A DNA stretch of 64,000 nucleotides from Eriocheir sinensis (GCF_024679095.1 NC_066509.1:15646929-15710928), one strand, 5' to 3'; counted from the stretch's first letter, positions 46,010 to 57,690 are shown. Made by a program: numbers and translations. The notes: a model not told the origin generated them from the letters alone.

Positions 46010-47211
46010 GTACCCTCAGACGCTTTCGGTCCTCACAACAAACATTTCCATAGGAGATTATTCGGGTTCTAATGGCTGGGTTTTTTGGGGTTCATGGTAC
46101 AGAAAAAGGGTCATACTACCAGAAAGGAACATAAAACTACCTCTGGAAATGCTAAAAACTCCAACAAAAGTCTCGTCAAGTAATAAGAGTGATTGGGCGT
46201 GGAAATGTCTAAGAATATGACGCCTCCGTATTCTCAGACGCTTTCGGTCCTTGCAACGAACATTTCCATATGCCACAAAGGAGATTAGTCGGGTTCTAAT
46301 GGCTGTTTTTTCGGTTCATGGCACAGAAGAAGGGTCACACTACCAGAAAGGAACATAAAACTACCCCTGGAAATGTTAAAAACTCCAAGTCTTGTCAAAT
46401 AATAAGTGTGATTGGGCGTGGAAATGTCTAAGAATATGACGCCTCCGTATTTTCAGACGCTTTCGGCGCTCACAACAAACATTCCCAAGGCCGCAAAGGA
46501 GATTAGTCGGGTTCTAATGGCCAGAAAGGAACATAAAACTACCCTTGGAAATGCTAAAAACTCCAAGTCTTGTCAAATAATAAGTGTGATTGGGCGTGGA
46601 GATGTTTAAGAATATTACCCCTGGCCCGTGTTCTTCTTATGTTCTTATGTTCTTATGTATTCTCAGACGCTTTCGGTCCTCACAACAACTATTCCCAAGG
46701 CCACAAGATTAGTCGGGTTCTCATGAGTTTTTTTTCACATTCATGGTACAGAAGCTTTGTTCATCTACCACTAGGCTCATAAGGCTACCCATGGAAATGC
46801 CCCCAACTACTTTTTTTTTTTACAACAAAGGAGACAGCTCAAGGGCACACAAAAAAAGGAAACGATAATAAAAAAAAGCAAGCCCGCTACTCGCTACTCC
46901 TAAAAAGAATCCAAAGAGGTGGCCGAAAGACAGGTCAATAAACGAAAGACTTGTCAAATCTGTGTGCCTGGACGCCGAAATGTTGAGGAATATGACCCCA
47001 TTGTCCATGTTATCCAACCCTTTCGGCGCTCGCAACAAAGGTTTCCATAGACAACAAAGGAGATGAGGCAGGTTATCATGAACTTGTTTCACATTCACGG
47101 CGCAGAAGCCTTCTCCAACTCACCTGCTCATAAAACTACCCACGGAAATACCCACAGCTTCTACGAAAGCCTTATCAAATGTGTGTTTAAGCCCGAAAGG
47201 TTTAAAAATGT
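46010..47211 (+). repeat. tandem cluster of ~215-bp dispersed repeat units
   Basis: Units start at TCTCAGACGCTTTCGG near 46015, 46232, 46453 and 46661; a more diverged one follows near 47000. Each carries CACAACAA-CATTCCCA, AGTCGGGTTCTAATGG, GAACATAAAACTACC and ATGTCTAAGAATATGAC. A LINE tail interrupts the fourth unit at about 46810-46945. Confidence 0.88.
46810..46945 (-). mobile_element. LINE 3' tail inserted in the ~215-bp repeat cluster
   Basis: T10 then ACAACAAAGGAGACAGCTCA-AGGGCAC, AAGCCCGCTACTCGCTACTC. The repeat unit resumes after it with ACGAAAGACTTGTCAAATCTG. Confidence 0.78.
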
Positions 47212-47481
47212 GGGCCGCTTTCAGTCACTTTGTTTGTTTTGATCGTTACCAATGGCGGCGATCGACGCTATAGTTTTCTACGTGAAACTGGTCTATGGGG
47301 TAGTGGTGGCTGCAGAGGAAGCAAAAGGTAATGAGTGTGTGGTAAGGTGCGGGGCTAGGCTAACCCCGCAGCCGCCACTACCCCATCGGCCAGTTTTACG
47401 TGGAAATACCGTAGCGGCGATAACAGCCATTGGTAACGATCAAAACAAAAAAAACAAAAAAAATGACTGTGAAGGCGGCCC
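47212..47481. mobile_element. palindromic MITE, GGGCCGC ends
   Basis: Left GGGCCGCTTTCAGTCACTTT; right AATGACTGTGAAGGCGGCCC. The inner arms also match in inversion (GATCGTTACCAATGGCGGCG against CATTGGTAACGATC, and CTATGGGGTAGTGGTGGC against GCCGCCACTACCCCAT). It is nearly a full-length palindrome of 270 bp. Confidence 0.9.
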
Positions 47482-48018
47482 ATGGCACCACTCGTAGGGT
47501 AGGGAGGACTGGTTGTGGTCTGTTGAGTCTGGTTTAGCGGTGACAGGCTGGTTGGATCTGTTCCTGGAATCTGCAAGGGGTAGAACTTGTACAAGAGAGA
47601 CGGGATGAGAATATCTTAGTGGTCTGATCGGGACACAAGTGATGTTGCGCGATGTTTCTAGTGTCTAGCGGATGACGAGGTGATGGAATGGCCCGAATGG
47701 GTTGCTTTCAGTGAGGTATACAGGTGTGTGAGGGCTGATAGACCGTACAGGAGGAAGAGCCGTGCGTCTGCTTCTGGAATAGGGCTTTTCTTTTTGAGAT
47801 GATACTACAAGCCTGAAGGAACGGTTCGGTCTGAGAGGACGGCTTTTTTAGTCTAATAAATTAAGTCTACGTGTAAGGTCAAGTAGGTCGAAATAGGGCT
47901 TTTACCTTTTTTCTTCTATTTTACTCTGGGGTACAAAGGGGGCGAGGAAGGGTCAGAGATGGCGGAAAAGACGTCGAAGGACGGCGGGGCGAGGAAAGGG
48001 TTTGGTCTGGCGATGGCC

Positions 48019-48198
48019 ATGTTACCAGATTATCGTAATTAGCACATTGAATTTTCCGGTTTCTGACTATAACTATTACAAAAGACATCAATAATCAACA
48101 GTTTTAATAATAACTTTAATTGGATATCGTTATTTGTGTATATGCAACAGTTATTTGGGTCTGAAGCTTATAAGTGAGATGTTCTGAGTACGAGTTTG

Positions 48199-48201
<3 letters not shown>
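48019..48201. mobile_element. inverted-repeat MITE, GCGTTACCAAATTATCG family, copy C
   Basis: Left ATGTTACCAGATTATCGTAA; right CTGAGTACGAGTTTGGTAA (degraded). The interior matches copies A and B (ATTTTCCGGTTTCTGAC, ATAACTTTAATTGGA). Confidence 0.78.
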
Positions 48202-48236
<35 letters not shown>

Positions 48237-48359
48237 AATAAAAAACGTGGGGCTCCGGCGGTGAACAGAAGACGCGAAGACAGATCACAGACATGCAGAT
48301 GGAACTGTCCGGTAGCGGATCAAGTGGGGGAGGCACCTGGTCACGTTCCCCCCACAAAA

Positions 48360-48453
<94 letters not shown>

Positions 48454-48463
48454 TAATAACGGA

Positions 48464-48541
<78 letters not shown>
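48202..48541. repeat. (AAAT)n, (TA)n and (AAT)n/(ATT)n microsatellites
   Basis: AAAT at 48202-48238, TA at about 48367-48447, and AAT turning into ATT at about 48465-48541. The last is self-complementary. Confidence 0.95.
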
Positions 48542-48654
48542 AATGCATCAATGAATGTTTATCTACTAGTTCGCGTTAACATATGTTTTAAAGCTAAAAA
48601 GAAAAAAAAAACGTGAAATCCTCCCCCAGAACAAGTACCTACACTACCGTTTAT

Positions 48655-49995
48655 TCACGTTCTGCGAGACTGCGAGTTTCGCCTCCCTTATTTGTCTAGT
48701 ACGCTTATCGGGCGGGTACTGGACATGGTGGGGAGAGAGGCTCAGAGAGCTGCGGCTGGTCGGTAGTCATGTACGCAAAGACTACCTATTAAATGATCCA
48801 GTTCTGGGCCTGGATGATTTATATGATTATGTCACTAAATTCAGAATGTGGAGATCACGTTGGTCTTCTGTACCTATATAAAAGCTCCTTGCCGAATACT
48901 ATACTTGATAAATATGAGCAGTGAGGAGAGATTGGACGGGCTTGCAAAATTATTCATTCACCGTGAACTGACCAACGGTGATCTGACTGACAATTTTGTT
49001 ACGGCTGAATGGGCTAATCACACTGACGTGATATTCTTAATGTATAAATAAAAACCCACACGCAGACGAAAGAGTTATATTTTTAACCAAACAGTTTCGG
49101 TGGACACTGCCACCATCTTCAGTAGTGTAAGGAAGAGTAAAAGTAGTTACAATGGTTCACAATTCTCCTTATATACATAACGGAACGAGTAAATATGGGA
49201 GAGGCAGGACAGAGAGGGATGGGTAAGTCCAAAGAGACTATAGTCTCCTTGGGTAAGTCCATTAGGTCCAGGGGAGGGGAGTGAGGTCACCATCCCTCCC
49301 CAACGCTGCGACTGACAGACGGGGGGAATAAGGAGGGGGAAGAGTAGAAGTAGGTATAGGGATTAGCAAGATAATCTTATTGACAAAAGGAACGGGTAAA
49401 AACGGGAGGGGCAGGACAGGGATGCTGGGCAACCCTGAGCCATCAGGTCAAATATAGGCAAGTAAGGTCGGCACCCCGCCCCAAAGATACGACTGACAGA
49501 TGTTGGGATTAAGGGGGGCGGGAAGAGACTTCTCAACCAGTGACCTCATTACCGGATCGAGCTTGAAATTACCGTCACATAAATTAAAATTGCTGTTTCT
49601 TAATACATATTGCCTCAAGGTCAGCAACATATGGTATGGACAGAAAATGTTTTATTTTTTCTAGGGGAGGGAGCTCTAGGTACAAAATATGATTTTCTTG
49701 CTTTTAAATATGCTTATTTTATGAGTCAGTCATATTTTAGGTTGCGGAAGATCCTCCATATATTATTGTTTTCTTCTGACAGGTGCTGGGGGCTACAAAT
49801 TCTTATGGCTCTGGGAAACATGGAGGAGATGACAGACAATTTTATGGAGCGGTGATGATAGGAGAAAATAATGTATGAATTGTTGCAGTTTGTAGGTTTT
49901 CGATATACCCGGGTGTCCAGTACCCGCCCGATAAGCGTACTAGACAACTTAAGACAAGTAAGCGAGGCGAAATTCGCAGTCTCGCAGAACGTGGT
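48655..49995. mobile_element. unclassified element bounded by inverted arms
   Basis: The left arm at about 48655-48726 (ACGTTCTGCGAGACTGCGAG ... GTACGCTTATCGGGCGGGTA-CTGGAC) recurs inverted at 49917-49992. Inside, 48916-49047 (plus) encodes SSEERLDGLAKLFIHREL before a stop at 49050, reminiscent of hAT or ZBED transposase C-termini. Around 49070-49123 is a segment ending TLPPSSVV. Two related segments at 49160-49300 and 49370-49480 share AACGGGTAAAAACGGGAGGG-like words. I cannot assign a class; a Penelope-like or hAT origin are both possible. Confidence 0.5.
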
Positions 49996-50169
49996 TATAG
50001 CATGCATGCCAATATCCTTTTAATAATCTCCAGCATCTCACCTGAGGCAAAACCAATCCTTGACCTTGGGTGTTCTCTAATGCACTCCTTTGGAGTTTGA
50101 AGAGCTTGAAGGTAGGAGGTATCCCACAGTTTTGCAGGGTTCTCAAGGGTTCTGGATGACACTGAACTG

Positions 50170-50950
50170 ATTTAATGTCACTGCATACTCATGGGCTCAT
50201 GCCAAGTCCTTATAAGTCTCTCGAGATGAAACACAGTATAGCTACATCTTGAGATGCAACTTGACTTGCCATGAAGCGTAAGTGTTGCAACAAATTTATC
50301 ATCAGCTACAAAGATCTCCACACTCCAGAAAACCCTGCAGTTCAGAGGGATCCTCCAAAGAGTGTTACAAGAATATGGTTTATCTCCTTCACTGCCCCTC
50401 CAGCACCGCTGTGTCAAATCCAGCAGAGCAGCTCTGGTTTCTGATACCAAGTAACCATGCAAGAACCTGCAGTTTTCAACCTCCTGGATGTTGCCAAATT
50501 TGTGAGCTCTGTTGGTGTTTCTAGTACCAGAGCAATGGGAACCAGAACATGACTCACAGTAGTAGCATTAAAGTCACCCAAGACAATGAGTGTGTCCCAG
50601 GGGGGCCACTGGTCTAATATGGAGTCCTTTGGCATAGAACACCTTCTCTTCAGTTTCACACATCTCAGTAGGAGTGTACACTGCAATAACAGACATGAAG
50701 CCAAAAGTGTACTTTAGCTTTACTCACATTTATATATTTATCAACTAAAGTAACCTCTACAACAAATGGTTACAATTGGCTGGAGATGTCTATAGCTATT
50801 GCTGCCTGACCAGTGGTAGGTGTATCCCCCACTTCTCATCTCACTACTGCCAGACCTCCTCATCTCAGAGTCCCACTATATTCACCTTCAGCCTTCTGAG
50901 CTCATTTGCTTGGCAAGGCAATTGCTGATCTTCCAAGAGGTTCAGGATTT
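50170..50950 (-). mobile_element. LINE endonuclease-domain remnant
   Basis: The minus strand reads SILDQWPPWDTLIVLGDFNA, the conserved LGDFN motif of apurinic-type LINE endonucleases. Downstream, out of frame, are RLKTAGSCMVTWYQ.PEL, WRIPLNCRVFWSVEIFVADD and KFVATLTLHGKS, where DH-RLV would be expected. Stops and frameshifts show decay. It is probably from a different LINE family than the copy at 53557. Confidence 0.75.
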
Positions 50951-51184
50951 TCCAGGAGCCCACACACAGAGCCCTCTGAAGGTTTATCTTGGGTGAGGTT
51001 CTGTGGGCATGCAACACATCTGCACCACCCTAACCACCACAAAAACAAAAAGGAGTTGGGGGAAGTACTCGTATTCTGCTCACTGGCAGGTTTTACATAT
51101 GGCCACCCTAAGGCATTTCTGCATTCAGTTTTTATTGGACATCAGTGTTCTTTCCTGGCCTATGCCACAAGTTGCATAAAAATA

Positions 51185-51350
51185 AGGTAAAGTTGGGGAC
51201 ATACGCTATAGTTTCGGTGCTCATCTCTAAAGCATTGGCTCTCTGAGCCTGTGGTAGGTAACAACCAACTACACCAGGACAAGGGTTATTGTGAAATCCG
51301 GGATTACCATTTACTGTTTACTGTTGATGAAGTTTCAGGCCCTGCTCCGC
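51185..51350 (-). mobile_element. SINE 3' fragment
   Basis: AAGGTAAAGTTGGGGACATA, GTGCTCATCTCTAAAGCA, CCAGGACAAGGGTTAT-GTGAAATCCGGGATTACC match the 3' part of the SINE at 35030. Confidence 0.75.
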
Positions 51351-51612
51351 CACTGATGCAGCGCTCTACGAGGGCCGTCAACAATTTCAACGTTAGCCTT
51401 AATAATAGTCTTCGATGCACTTATTCTCAAACATCGTAGTGAGTGAGTGAGTGTCTTAATTTCTTTTACGAATAATATCACATATAACAATTAGTTCAGT
51501 GTTCATGTCTGCTATTTTCATTATAGTATCACAATTAAATATTCAACAATTATTTCCAGCACACTGAACATTCATCACACACAATTTATCGTTGAGTACA
51601 GACACTAATTAA

Positions 51613-51831
51613 CCTGGTAGCAGCGAGGGGACATATTTGTGGCTTTATCATGTAGCAGCGACGGGCCAAATTTGTGCCATGATATAGACCCCAAAAAATA
51701 GATGATGCATAAACTGATCACAAATGCATTGATATATATTATGAAATGGTTTGTGTGAGTGATGATTTTTTCTCATTTTTCTTGCTTAGAGGGAAGAGCC
51801 TTTAAGAAACATGATCCCCGCAGCTACCGGG
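51613..51831 (+). mobile_element. piggyBac-like miniature element (TTAA family)
   Basis: It begins CCTGGTAGCAGCGAGGGG and ends CCCCGCAGCTACCGGG, with TTAA on both sides (51609-51612 and 51832-51835). The interior ATTATGAAATGGTTTGTGTG and AAGAAACATGATCCCC is shared with 55291, 58036 and (inverted) 15402. It has no coding capacity. Confidence 0.9.
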
Positions 51832-52938
51832 TTAATAGCCATGATCGGTCATATTACGAATTCTCTCAATTTCATTCTGGAGAACTACACAACACTGGTC
51901 ATTCGCTGAGTGGTTGATTTCAGGCTTCTTGTATCTCACACAATTTATGCATTTCTTCTCAGCCATGGTGCACTCCTGTGATTTATGATTGCCAGCGCAT
52001 TTGAAACAATTTGGGGCATCTCCATTGGTCTTGGCAGTACAGTTGGCCTCAAGATGGCCATATCTCTGACAATGATAGCATATAATTGCATGGTATCTGT
52101 CTCTCACTGTGTATATTCCCCATTCTAATTTTAGCTTGTCGTGATTCTTGTGAATCAGCTCTCTTACAGTTGGGTCACACCTCAAAATGTAGTGCATCGT
52201 GCCGCCAGCCGCAGGCTTGCTAAAAACCAGCTCAATCTTATCCTCAACACCCCCAATGGCATGTAAGAACTCATTGCGGTCTAAGATGGTCTCCTTTATT
52301 TTTTCCTTGGTCTCCTCTTTATGCACATTGCATATCATGATCTTTGGTTTCATCTTTCGAAGACTCTTGGTATTAATTTGCTCAACAAACTATAGTTTTT
52401 GAGCAGCCTCATCCCTTGTGTTCTCATTATCAAAGTTCATGACAATGTTATAACTCTATTTGTAAATCTTGAATCAGTTATTTGAATACCATTCAATGCC
52501 TGGGAGACTTCATCCTTCATGTCTGTTGCCTTCTTTTCCTGTGTAGAAGCTTTTACAACTAAGAGATTTTTCTTGACCTTCTTGCCTCTCTTTGCCACCT
52601 CAGCCCAGCTAGATTCAGCATGCTCAGCACGTTTAAGGGTGTCAACAACTGATCCCAGCTCCTCCTGCACCTTCACAGCCCTTGATTCAACTTCATCCTT
52701 AACCACAGATATTTCCTTAGATAATTCTTACTTGAATTCATCCATTTTTTCCACAATTTTGGTAGCCAGAGATGCTTTATGGAGGCATGGGTTGCACATC
52801 CAATTAATTTTAGGTATATTCTCCTGCACACTTTACATGACACCATTTAGGGCACAGACAGCATCCAATCCATTTCTCGCCTGTGAAATCCTTACAAATG
52901 TAACACAAATCCAATGGGGCTTTGGCTTTGCCAGCCAT
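51832..52938 (-). pseudogene. LINE ORF1 (gag-like) with PHD finger and CCHC knuckles, broken
   Basis: From ATG at 52938 the minus strand encodes MAGKAKAPLDLCYICKDFTG... CCLCPKWCHVKC and, after a +1 frameshift, NWMCNPC. Together these are the eight ligands of a PHD-type finger. A charged segment (WAEVAKRGKKVKKN) follows in another frame (52706-52437). The last frame, 52353-51832, carries three zinc-knuckle-like motifs: CYHCQRYGHLEANC, CFKCAGNHKSQEC and CINCVRYKK...H..NDQC. This order is seen in ORF1 proteins of some arthropod LINEs, which bind the element RNA. At least two frameshifts or stops make it non-functional. The final stop is formed by the TTAA target of the adjacent miniature element. 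Confidence 0.85.
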
Positions 52939-53017
52939 ATCGACACAGCACTTTCCACACGGAGCAAGACGCAACACATCTGATCGCTGCCACGACTACT
53001 CACTCACCACAATCTAC

Positions 53018-53162
53018 CTTCCCCAGGTACCCATTTATCTACCAGCCTGAATAGGAGTATGACCAGCTGGGTGAGCTGCATGCTGACTGCCTGGGATGGG
53101 ATTCAAACCTGGGCCTGTGGAGTTGTAGCCAGGTACGCTGACCACTGCTCCACGGAGGCAAG
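53018..53162 (-). mobile_element. tRNA-derived SINE, 5' part
   Basis: On the minus strand: CCTCCGTGGAGCAGTGGTCA (A box), AGGTTTGAATCCCATCC (B box), then CAGCTCACCCAGCTGGTCAT and GGTAGATAAATGGGTACCTG. It is truncated in the body and belongs to the same family as the split SINE at 35030-35940. Confidence 0.85.
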
Positions 53163-53329
53163 GTAGTTTTTGTATAATTCTGCCAACAAATATTACCTCC
53201 TTAGTTGATTTAATAGAGCAATAACTCAATGACCCATTTGTAAGCCTATTGTCAGTTCTACTATAAGGTGTATCCCATCACCTGATATCTAATTATCTAT
53301 GTTAAAAATGGTGACCCAATCAGTAGTCT

Positions 53330-53400
53330 GTAGTGATTCAGTACAAGGCTGTGACCAGTACTTTGGAGAACACTGATCTAGTGTATTGAAGTTATACCTG
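53330..53400. mobile_element. possible hAT terminal fragment
   Basis: On the minus strand ATCAGTGTTCTCCAAAGTAC resembles the common hAT terminus CAGTGTTTCCCAAA. No partner end or 8-bp duplication was found. Confidence 0.3.
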
Positions 53401-53556
53401 ACCATCAACCCTTGTTGAATAATGTAAAAAATATACTAGTTATATAATAAAACTTTTCACTGGTTAAAGTAGTAATTTAGTGACCAAAGGAAAAGTTTTC
53501 TAGTCTCAGGAGATTACCATTGAGTAATAGAAAATTAAATGGTTTGAAGATTTTTT

Positions 53557-55140
53557 TTTTTTTTTTTTTTTTACAGCAAGGGAGACAGCTCAAGGGCACT
53601 AAAACAAAGTAGCAACAAAAAAGCCTGCCAAGCGCTGCTCCAACAAAAGAAAAACAGAACAAGAGGCCAATTTTGGGAGAAGAGGTGTCTTGACACTCCT
53701 TTCTTGAAAGAGGTTGTCATAGGTAGGAGGAAATACAGAGGAAAAAAGGCTGTTCCAGAGTTTACCAGCAGAAGGGATAAAAAAACGAAGATGCTGGTTA
53801 ACTCTTGCATAAGGGATTTGGACAGTATAGGGGTGAGCTAGAGTAGAAAGTTGAGTGCAGCGGGGCCATGGGAGGGGGGGAGGCATGCAGTTAGCAACTT
53901 CATAAGAGCAGTCAGCATGAAAATATCGATAGAAGACTGTCAGTAAGAGGAAGGAAGTTGATGAGATAAAAAGCCTTAGACTCTACCCTGTCCAAGAGAG
54001 CTGTGTGAGTGGAGCCCCCCCACACATGATGCATACTCCATACGAGGGCAGACAAGGCCCCTGTATATGGACAGCATCTGGGAGGGGGAAAAAGAACTGG
54101 CAGAGATGATACAGAATGCCCAACCTCATGGAAACTGGTTTAGTGAAAGCGGAGATGAGAAGTTTTCAGTTAAGATTTTGAGTTGAGGCTAAACCAAGAA
54201 TATTTAGTGTAGAAGAAGGTGACGGCAAAGTGTTGTCGAGGAATAGGGGATAGGTATTTGGGAGATTGTGTCGAGTTGATAGGAGGAGAAATTGAGTTTT
54301 TGAGGCATTGAAGCCTGAAGGACACCAGGTTCCTCTTGCCCCAATCAGAAATGATAGCAAGGTATGAGGTTAAGAGTTCTGCAGCCTCCAGTCTGGAGTC
54401 TTGTAATTCCTGTTGGGAGGGTCTTCTTTTGAAAGAAGTTGAATAATGCAGAGTAGTCATCAGCATATGAGTGGATAGGACAGTTTGTTGTGGAAAGATC
54501 ATTGATGAATAACAGAAAGAGAGTGGGAGATAGGACAGAGCCCAGCAGGGACACCACTGTTGACAGGTTTAGGGGAAGAACAGTGACTGTCTACCACAGC
54601 AGAGATGGACTGGCCAGAAAGGAAACTGGAGATAAAGGTACAGAGGGAGGGATGGAATTTGTAGGAGGGTAGTTTAGAAAGCAAAGGGTTGTGCCAGACT
54701 CTATCGAAAGCATTCAACATGTCTATGGCAACTGAGAAAGTTTCACTGATATGGCAAAGATAGGATGACAAGAGTCAGTTAAGAAAGCAAGAAGATCACT
54801 TGTAGAATGCCCCTCGAGGAACCCATACTAGTGATAAGATAGAAGATCAGAAGTGGATAGATTCTTATGAATTTTCTGGTTAAGGATTGATTCAAAAGCT
54901 TTAGAAAGACAGGAAAGTAAAGCTACAGGACTGTAAATTGAGGGATTAGAATGGTCATCTTTCTTAGGCACAGGCTGTATGTAGGCATACTTCCAGCAGG
55001 AAGGAAAGGTAGATGTTGAAAGGCATAGATGAAAGAGTTTGACCAGGCAGGGTGTCAGCAAGAAAGCACAGTTTTCAAGGACAATAGGAGGCACTCCATC
55101 AGGCCCATAAGCCTTCTGAGGATTGAGGCCAGAAGGGCAT
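53557..55140 (-). mobile_element. jockey-like LINE, 3' part with reverse-transcriptase domain (decayed)
   Basis: Read on the minus strand it goes from a PVPKKDDHSNPS finger region (about 55020-54930) through motif A-like IDMLNAFDRVWH (about 54720), VNSGVPAG, LSPTLFLLFINDLST with catalytic-type YADD (about 54470), SFNASKTQFLLLSTRHNLPN (54320) and a C-terminal TVQIPYARVNQHLRFFIPSA region (about 53800). It ends in poly(A), seen as T20 at 53552-53571. Several frameshifts separate these blocks, so it is inactive. It is the best copy of the family at 1-1365. Confidence 0.88.
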
Positions 55141-55290
55141 AGAAAACATGTATTATTATTACAAAAGAATAATCCTTAGATGGTTTGGGTAGGGATGTGA
55201 GAAATGAAATATGGTGATGCTACTTCTGTAAAATGATTGAGCATGTTCATTTGAATACATCTCGGAACATTTTTAAGGGCATATTATTAA

Positions 55291-55468
55291 CCCGGTACCA
55301 GGGACGGGCCAAATTTTTGTCATGATATAACCCCCAAAAATAGATGAAGCATAAACTGATCACAAATGTGTTGATATTTATTATGAAATGGTTTGCATGA
55401 GTGATGATTTTTTCTCATGAATTTGCTTAGAGGGGCCTTTAAGAAACATGATCCCCGCAGCTACTGGG
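55291..55468 (+). mobile_element. piggyBac-like miniature element (TTAA family)
   Basis: It begins CCCGGTACCAGGGACGGGCC and ends CCCCGCAGCTACTGGG, with TTAA at 55287-55290 and 55469-55472. The interior is shared with 51613-51831 but is shorter by a deletion near the left end. Confidence 0.9.
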
Positions 55469-55495
55469 TTAAATAATCTTCATGTGTCTGCTTAA

Positions 55496-56641
55496 CCCGC
55501 GCAATGCAGGCGCTGTGTCGGCAGATTTTTAATTTTTTTTCTTGGCTAAATCATTTCAAAATAATGGAAAACAATGGGGAACGATAGAAAAAGTGCTTTT
55601 GGGAGTCTAGAAATGGTTTAAAATCACCTATTATAATCTGATGGCTGGAGTGACGAGCGCCACTTCCTTTGTTTTTGTTCCATGCGGTCTGCCTTGGATG
55701 TTTTTGCTTGACCTTTTTTTCACATAATTCATGTTGTGGAATCTCAAATAATACTTTTTCTTATACTTCCATCACCATTTATATGAATAATAACAATGAA
55801 AATAAGTGCAAAATTAAATTAAAATTATTGCGAGCTGCTTCTCCTTCACTCACACTTCCTCCCCTCTTTCTTTTCCCTCCTTTTCCTTTCTTCATGCCTC
55901 TCCCCAAACGCTGAGGAAGTGCGAGAGGACTGTGAGTAGTCTCCGTAGAGGTAGAGGACCGTAGGGATGCACTACGGTGGTATGATGGTGGTGGTGAGCA
56001 AGCGTGGGTGATGGGAGGGAGTGCGTGAGGCAACAACAAAGGTTCACACTCTTCCTCTGCTCTCTCCAAATCTTGCCCCACATTCAACAACCTCTTCCTC
56101 ACAGAAAGGAGTGTTCCTAACTATCCTGATGAAGATTAGCCTGCTTGTCTTCCCCAAAAGACAGTCTACGTCATTGAGGCGTAGCAGCGGTGTTATGATA
56201 CACAGCCTTGAAATTCTTGCCTGGGGAAGGATAAACACTTTTTTCCCCACTGCTAGAGGCTGGTGAGGGGTGGACATAGTCCTTATCCACTTCAGTCATC
56301 ATCAGAGATGTCTGAGAGGAATTCATCATCCTCATATGCCCACAGAAACTTGTAAATAGCCTTCTGACTAAGACCACGGTGTGACTTCATGCCCAGGCAA
56401 ATGATGGGTAGGAAATGACGCGACTCGGCACGAGTGAGTCTGACTCACTCACTCACTGAGTCAGCCACTTGAGCACTTGACAAGGAAGGCGTGCTCTAAG
56501 TATGGCGTGCTTTTCATATAAATACAATCATAATTTTCCGAATTATGAATTTTCTTTTTCGGAAATGTATATATATACGGCGGTAGCACTGTCCGTGTGT
56601 AAACTTCAGACTGTATATATGCAGCGGTGGCAGCGGACGGG
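55496..56641. mobile_element. longer TTAA-flanked element
   Basis: CCCGCGCAATGCAGGCGC follows TTAA at 55492-55495, and ...GCGGTGGCAGCGGACGG-G precedes TTAA at 56642-56645. Ends are only roughly inverted (CCCG...CGGG). The 1.15-kb interior contains minus-strand acidic text (YEDDEFLSDISDDD near 56325-56284) that might be the remnant of a piggyBac-type transposase N-terminus, but no catalytic region is recognisable. Confidence 0.55.
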
Positions 56642-56645
56642 TTAA

Positions 56646-57690
56646 TATTTTATTGAAAAAATTAAAATGTATATACTGTTTTATTTAGTCATCCTAAGTA
56701 TGTCAATGCCATGAGTGTTTGCATCAAACATGAGCTGGATCAGTTGTATCATTGCTTTATTTGTCAAAACCTCAAGGCATTTGCTAAAGCATATTAGACA
56801 GTTCAATAAAATTTTAGTATACATTTCTTGCCAAATAAAAAAGATACAGTGTACACGGATATAATTAGATGTCTACTACTACACTTACCAATGCTTGACA
56901 AGCTTGAAGAAGGTGCCAAGGGAAATAATATGAAATAGGATACATTAAATAACCAGGGCCCACAATAACCTAAGGCCTCATGTGAAATACGCATAAAAAT
57001 GGTTTGGGAAACAGTGATTTCTGTATTGGCATTTTGATGACACATTTTTTAAAAGTAATCTTTTCAGTCCAGGACCCTCCTAGGCCCACCTTTGCCCCTT
57101 TTCATTAAGCCACTTATCTGCCCATATATAAATCCATCTCTTAACTGCATGCTGCCGCATTACTGATTCCTGGTGTATCATCAATGATACACTGAGTGCA
57201 CACTTTATGTGCAAGCCAATGCTAATGATACCTCCTGTTTTGACAATCTAATACAGTGATTGGCAATGAACCTTATTCCATATCAGTTTATTTGATCACC
57301 AATAAAGGATTCTATTGGTTTGGCACTAGCACCAGGGGTACTTTGCTGATTGGAACTACGAGACACAAACTCGCAGAAGTTAGCATTTGGGAAAGGGACA
57401 AAAAACAGTCTTCCAGGTATCCTGTATCCTCCGTATTATTGGACCAGCCAATTTTCAGATATTATTTCAGAAACTGCTGCACCTTGTTGTAAAGCAGCCA
57501 CAGGGGTCCAGGACTCAAAACAGCTCAGAGTATGTGAAGTCAATGGATTAGACCCTCAAAATTATACATGGGACCCCTAAATTTCAGCCTGGAATCCCAT
57601 GCAAAGTTCCCAGAGGTGTTTAGGACCCCCATGGAAAAAATCCTAGTCTATATTTTTATCTAGGCAAAAAGGCACTTGCTTACAGAGGTG
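56646..57690. other. unassigned AT-rich sequence
   Basis: No domain, splice-bounded exon or repeat recognised. Confidence 0.5.

Noticed and set aside
54345..55094. functional reverse-transcriptase gene
   Set aside because: The catalytic-type blocks are in different frames separated by frameshifts and stops. It is annotated as a dead LINE.
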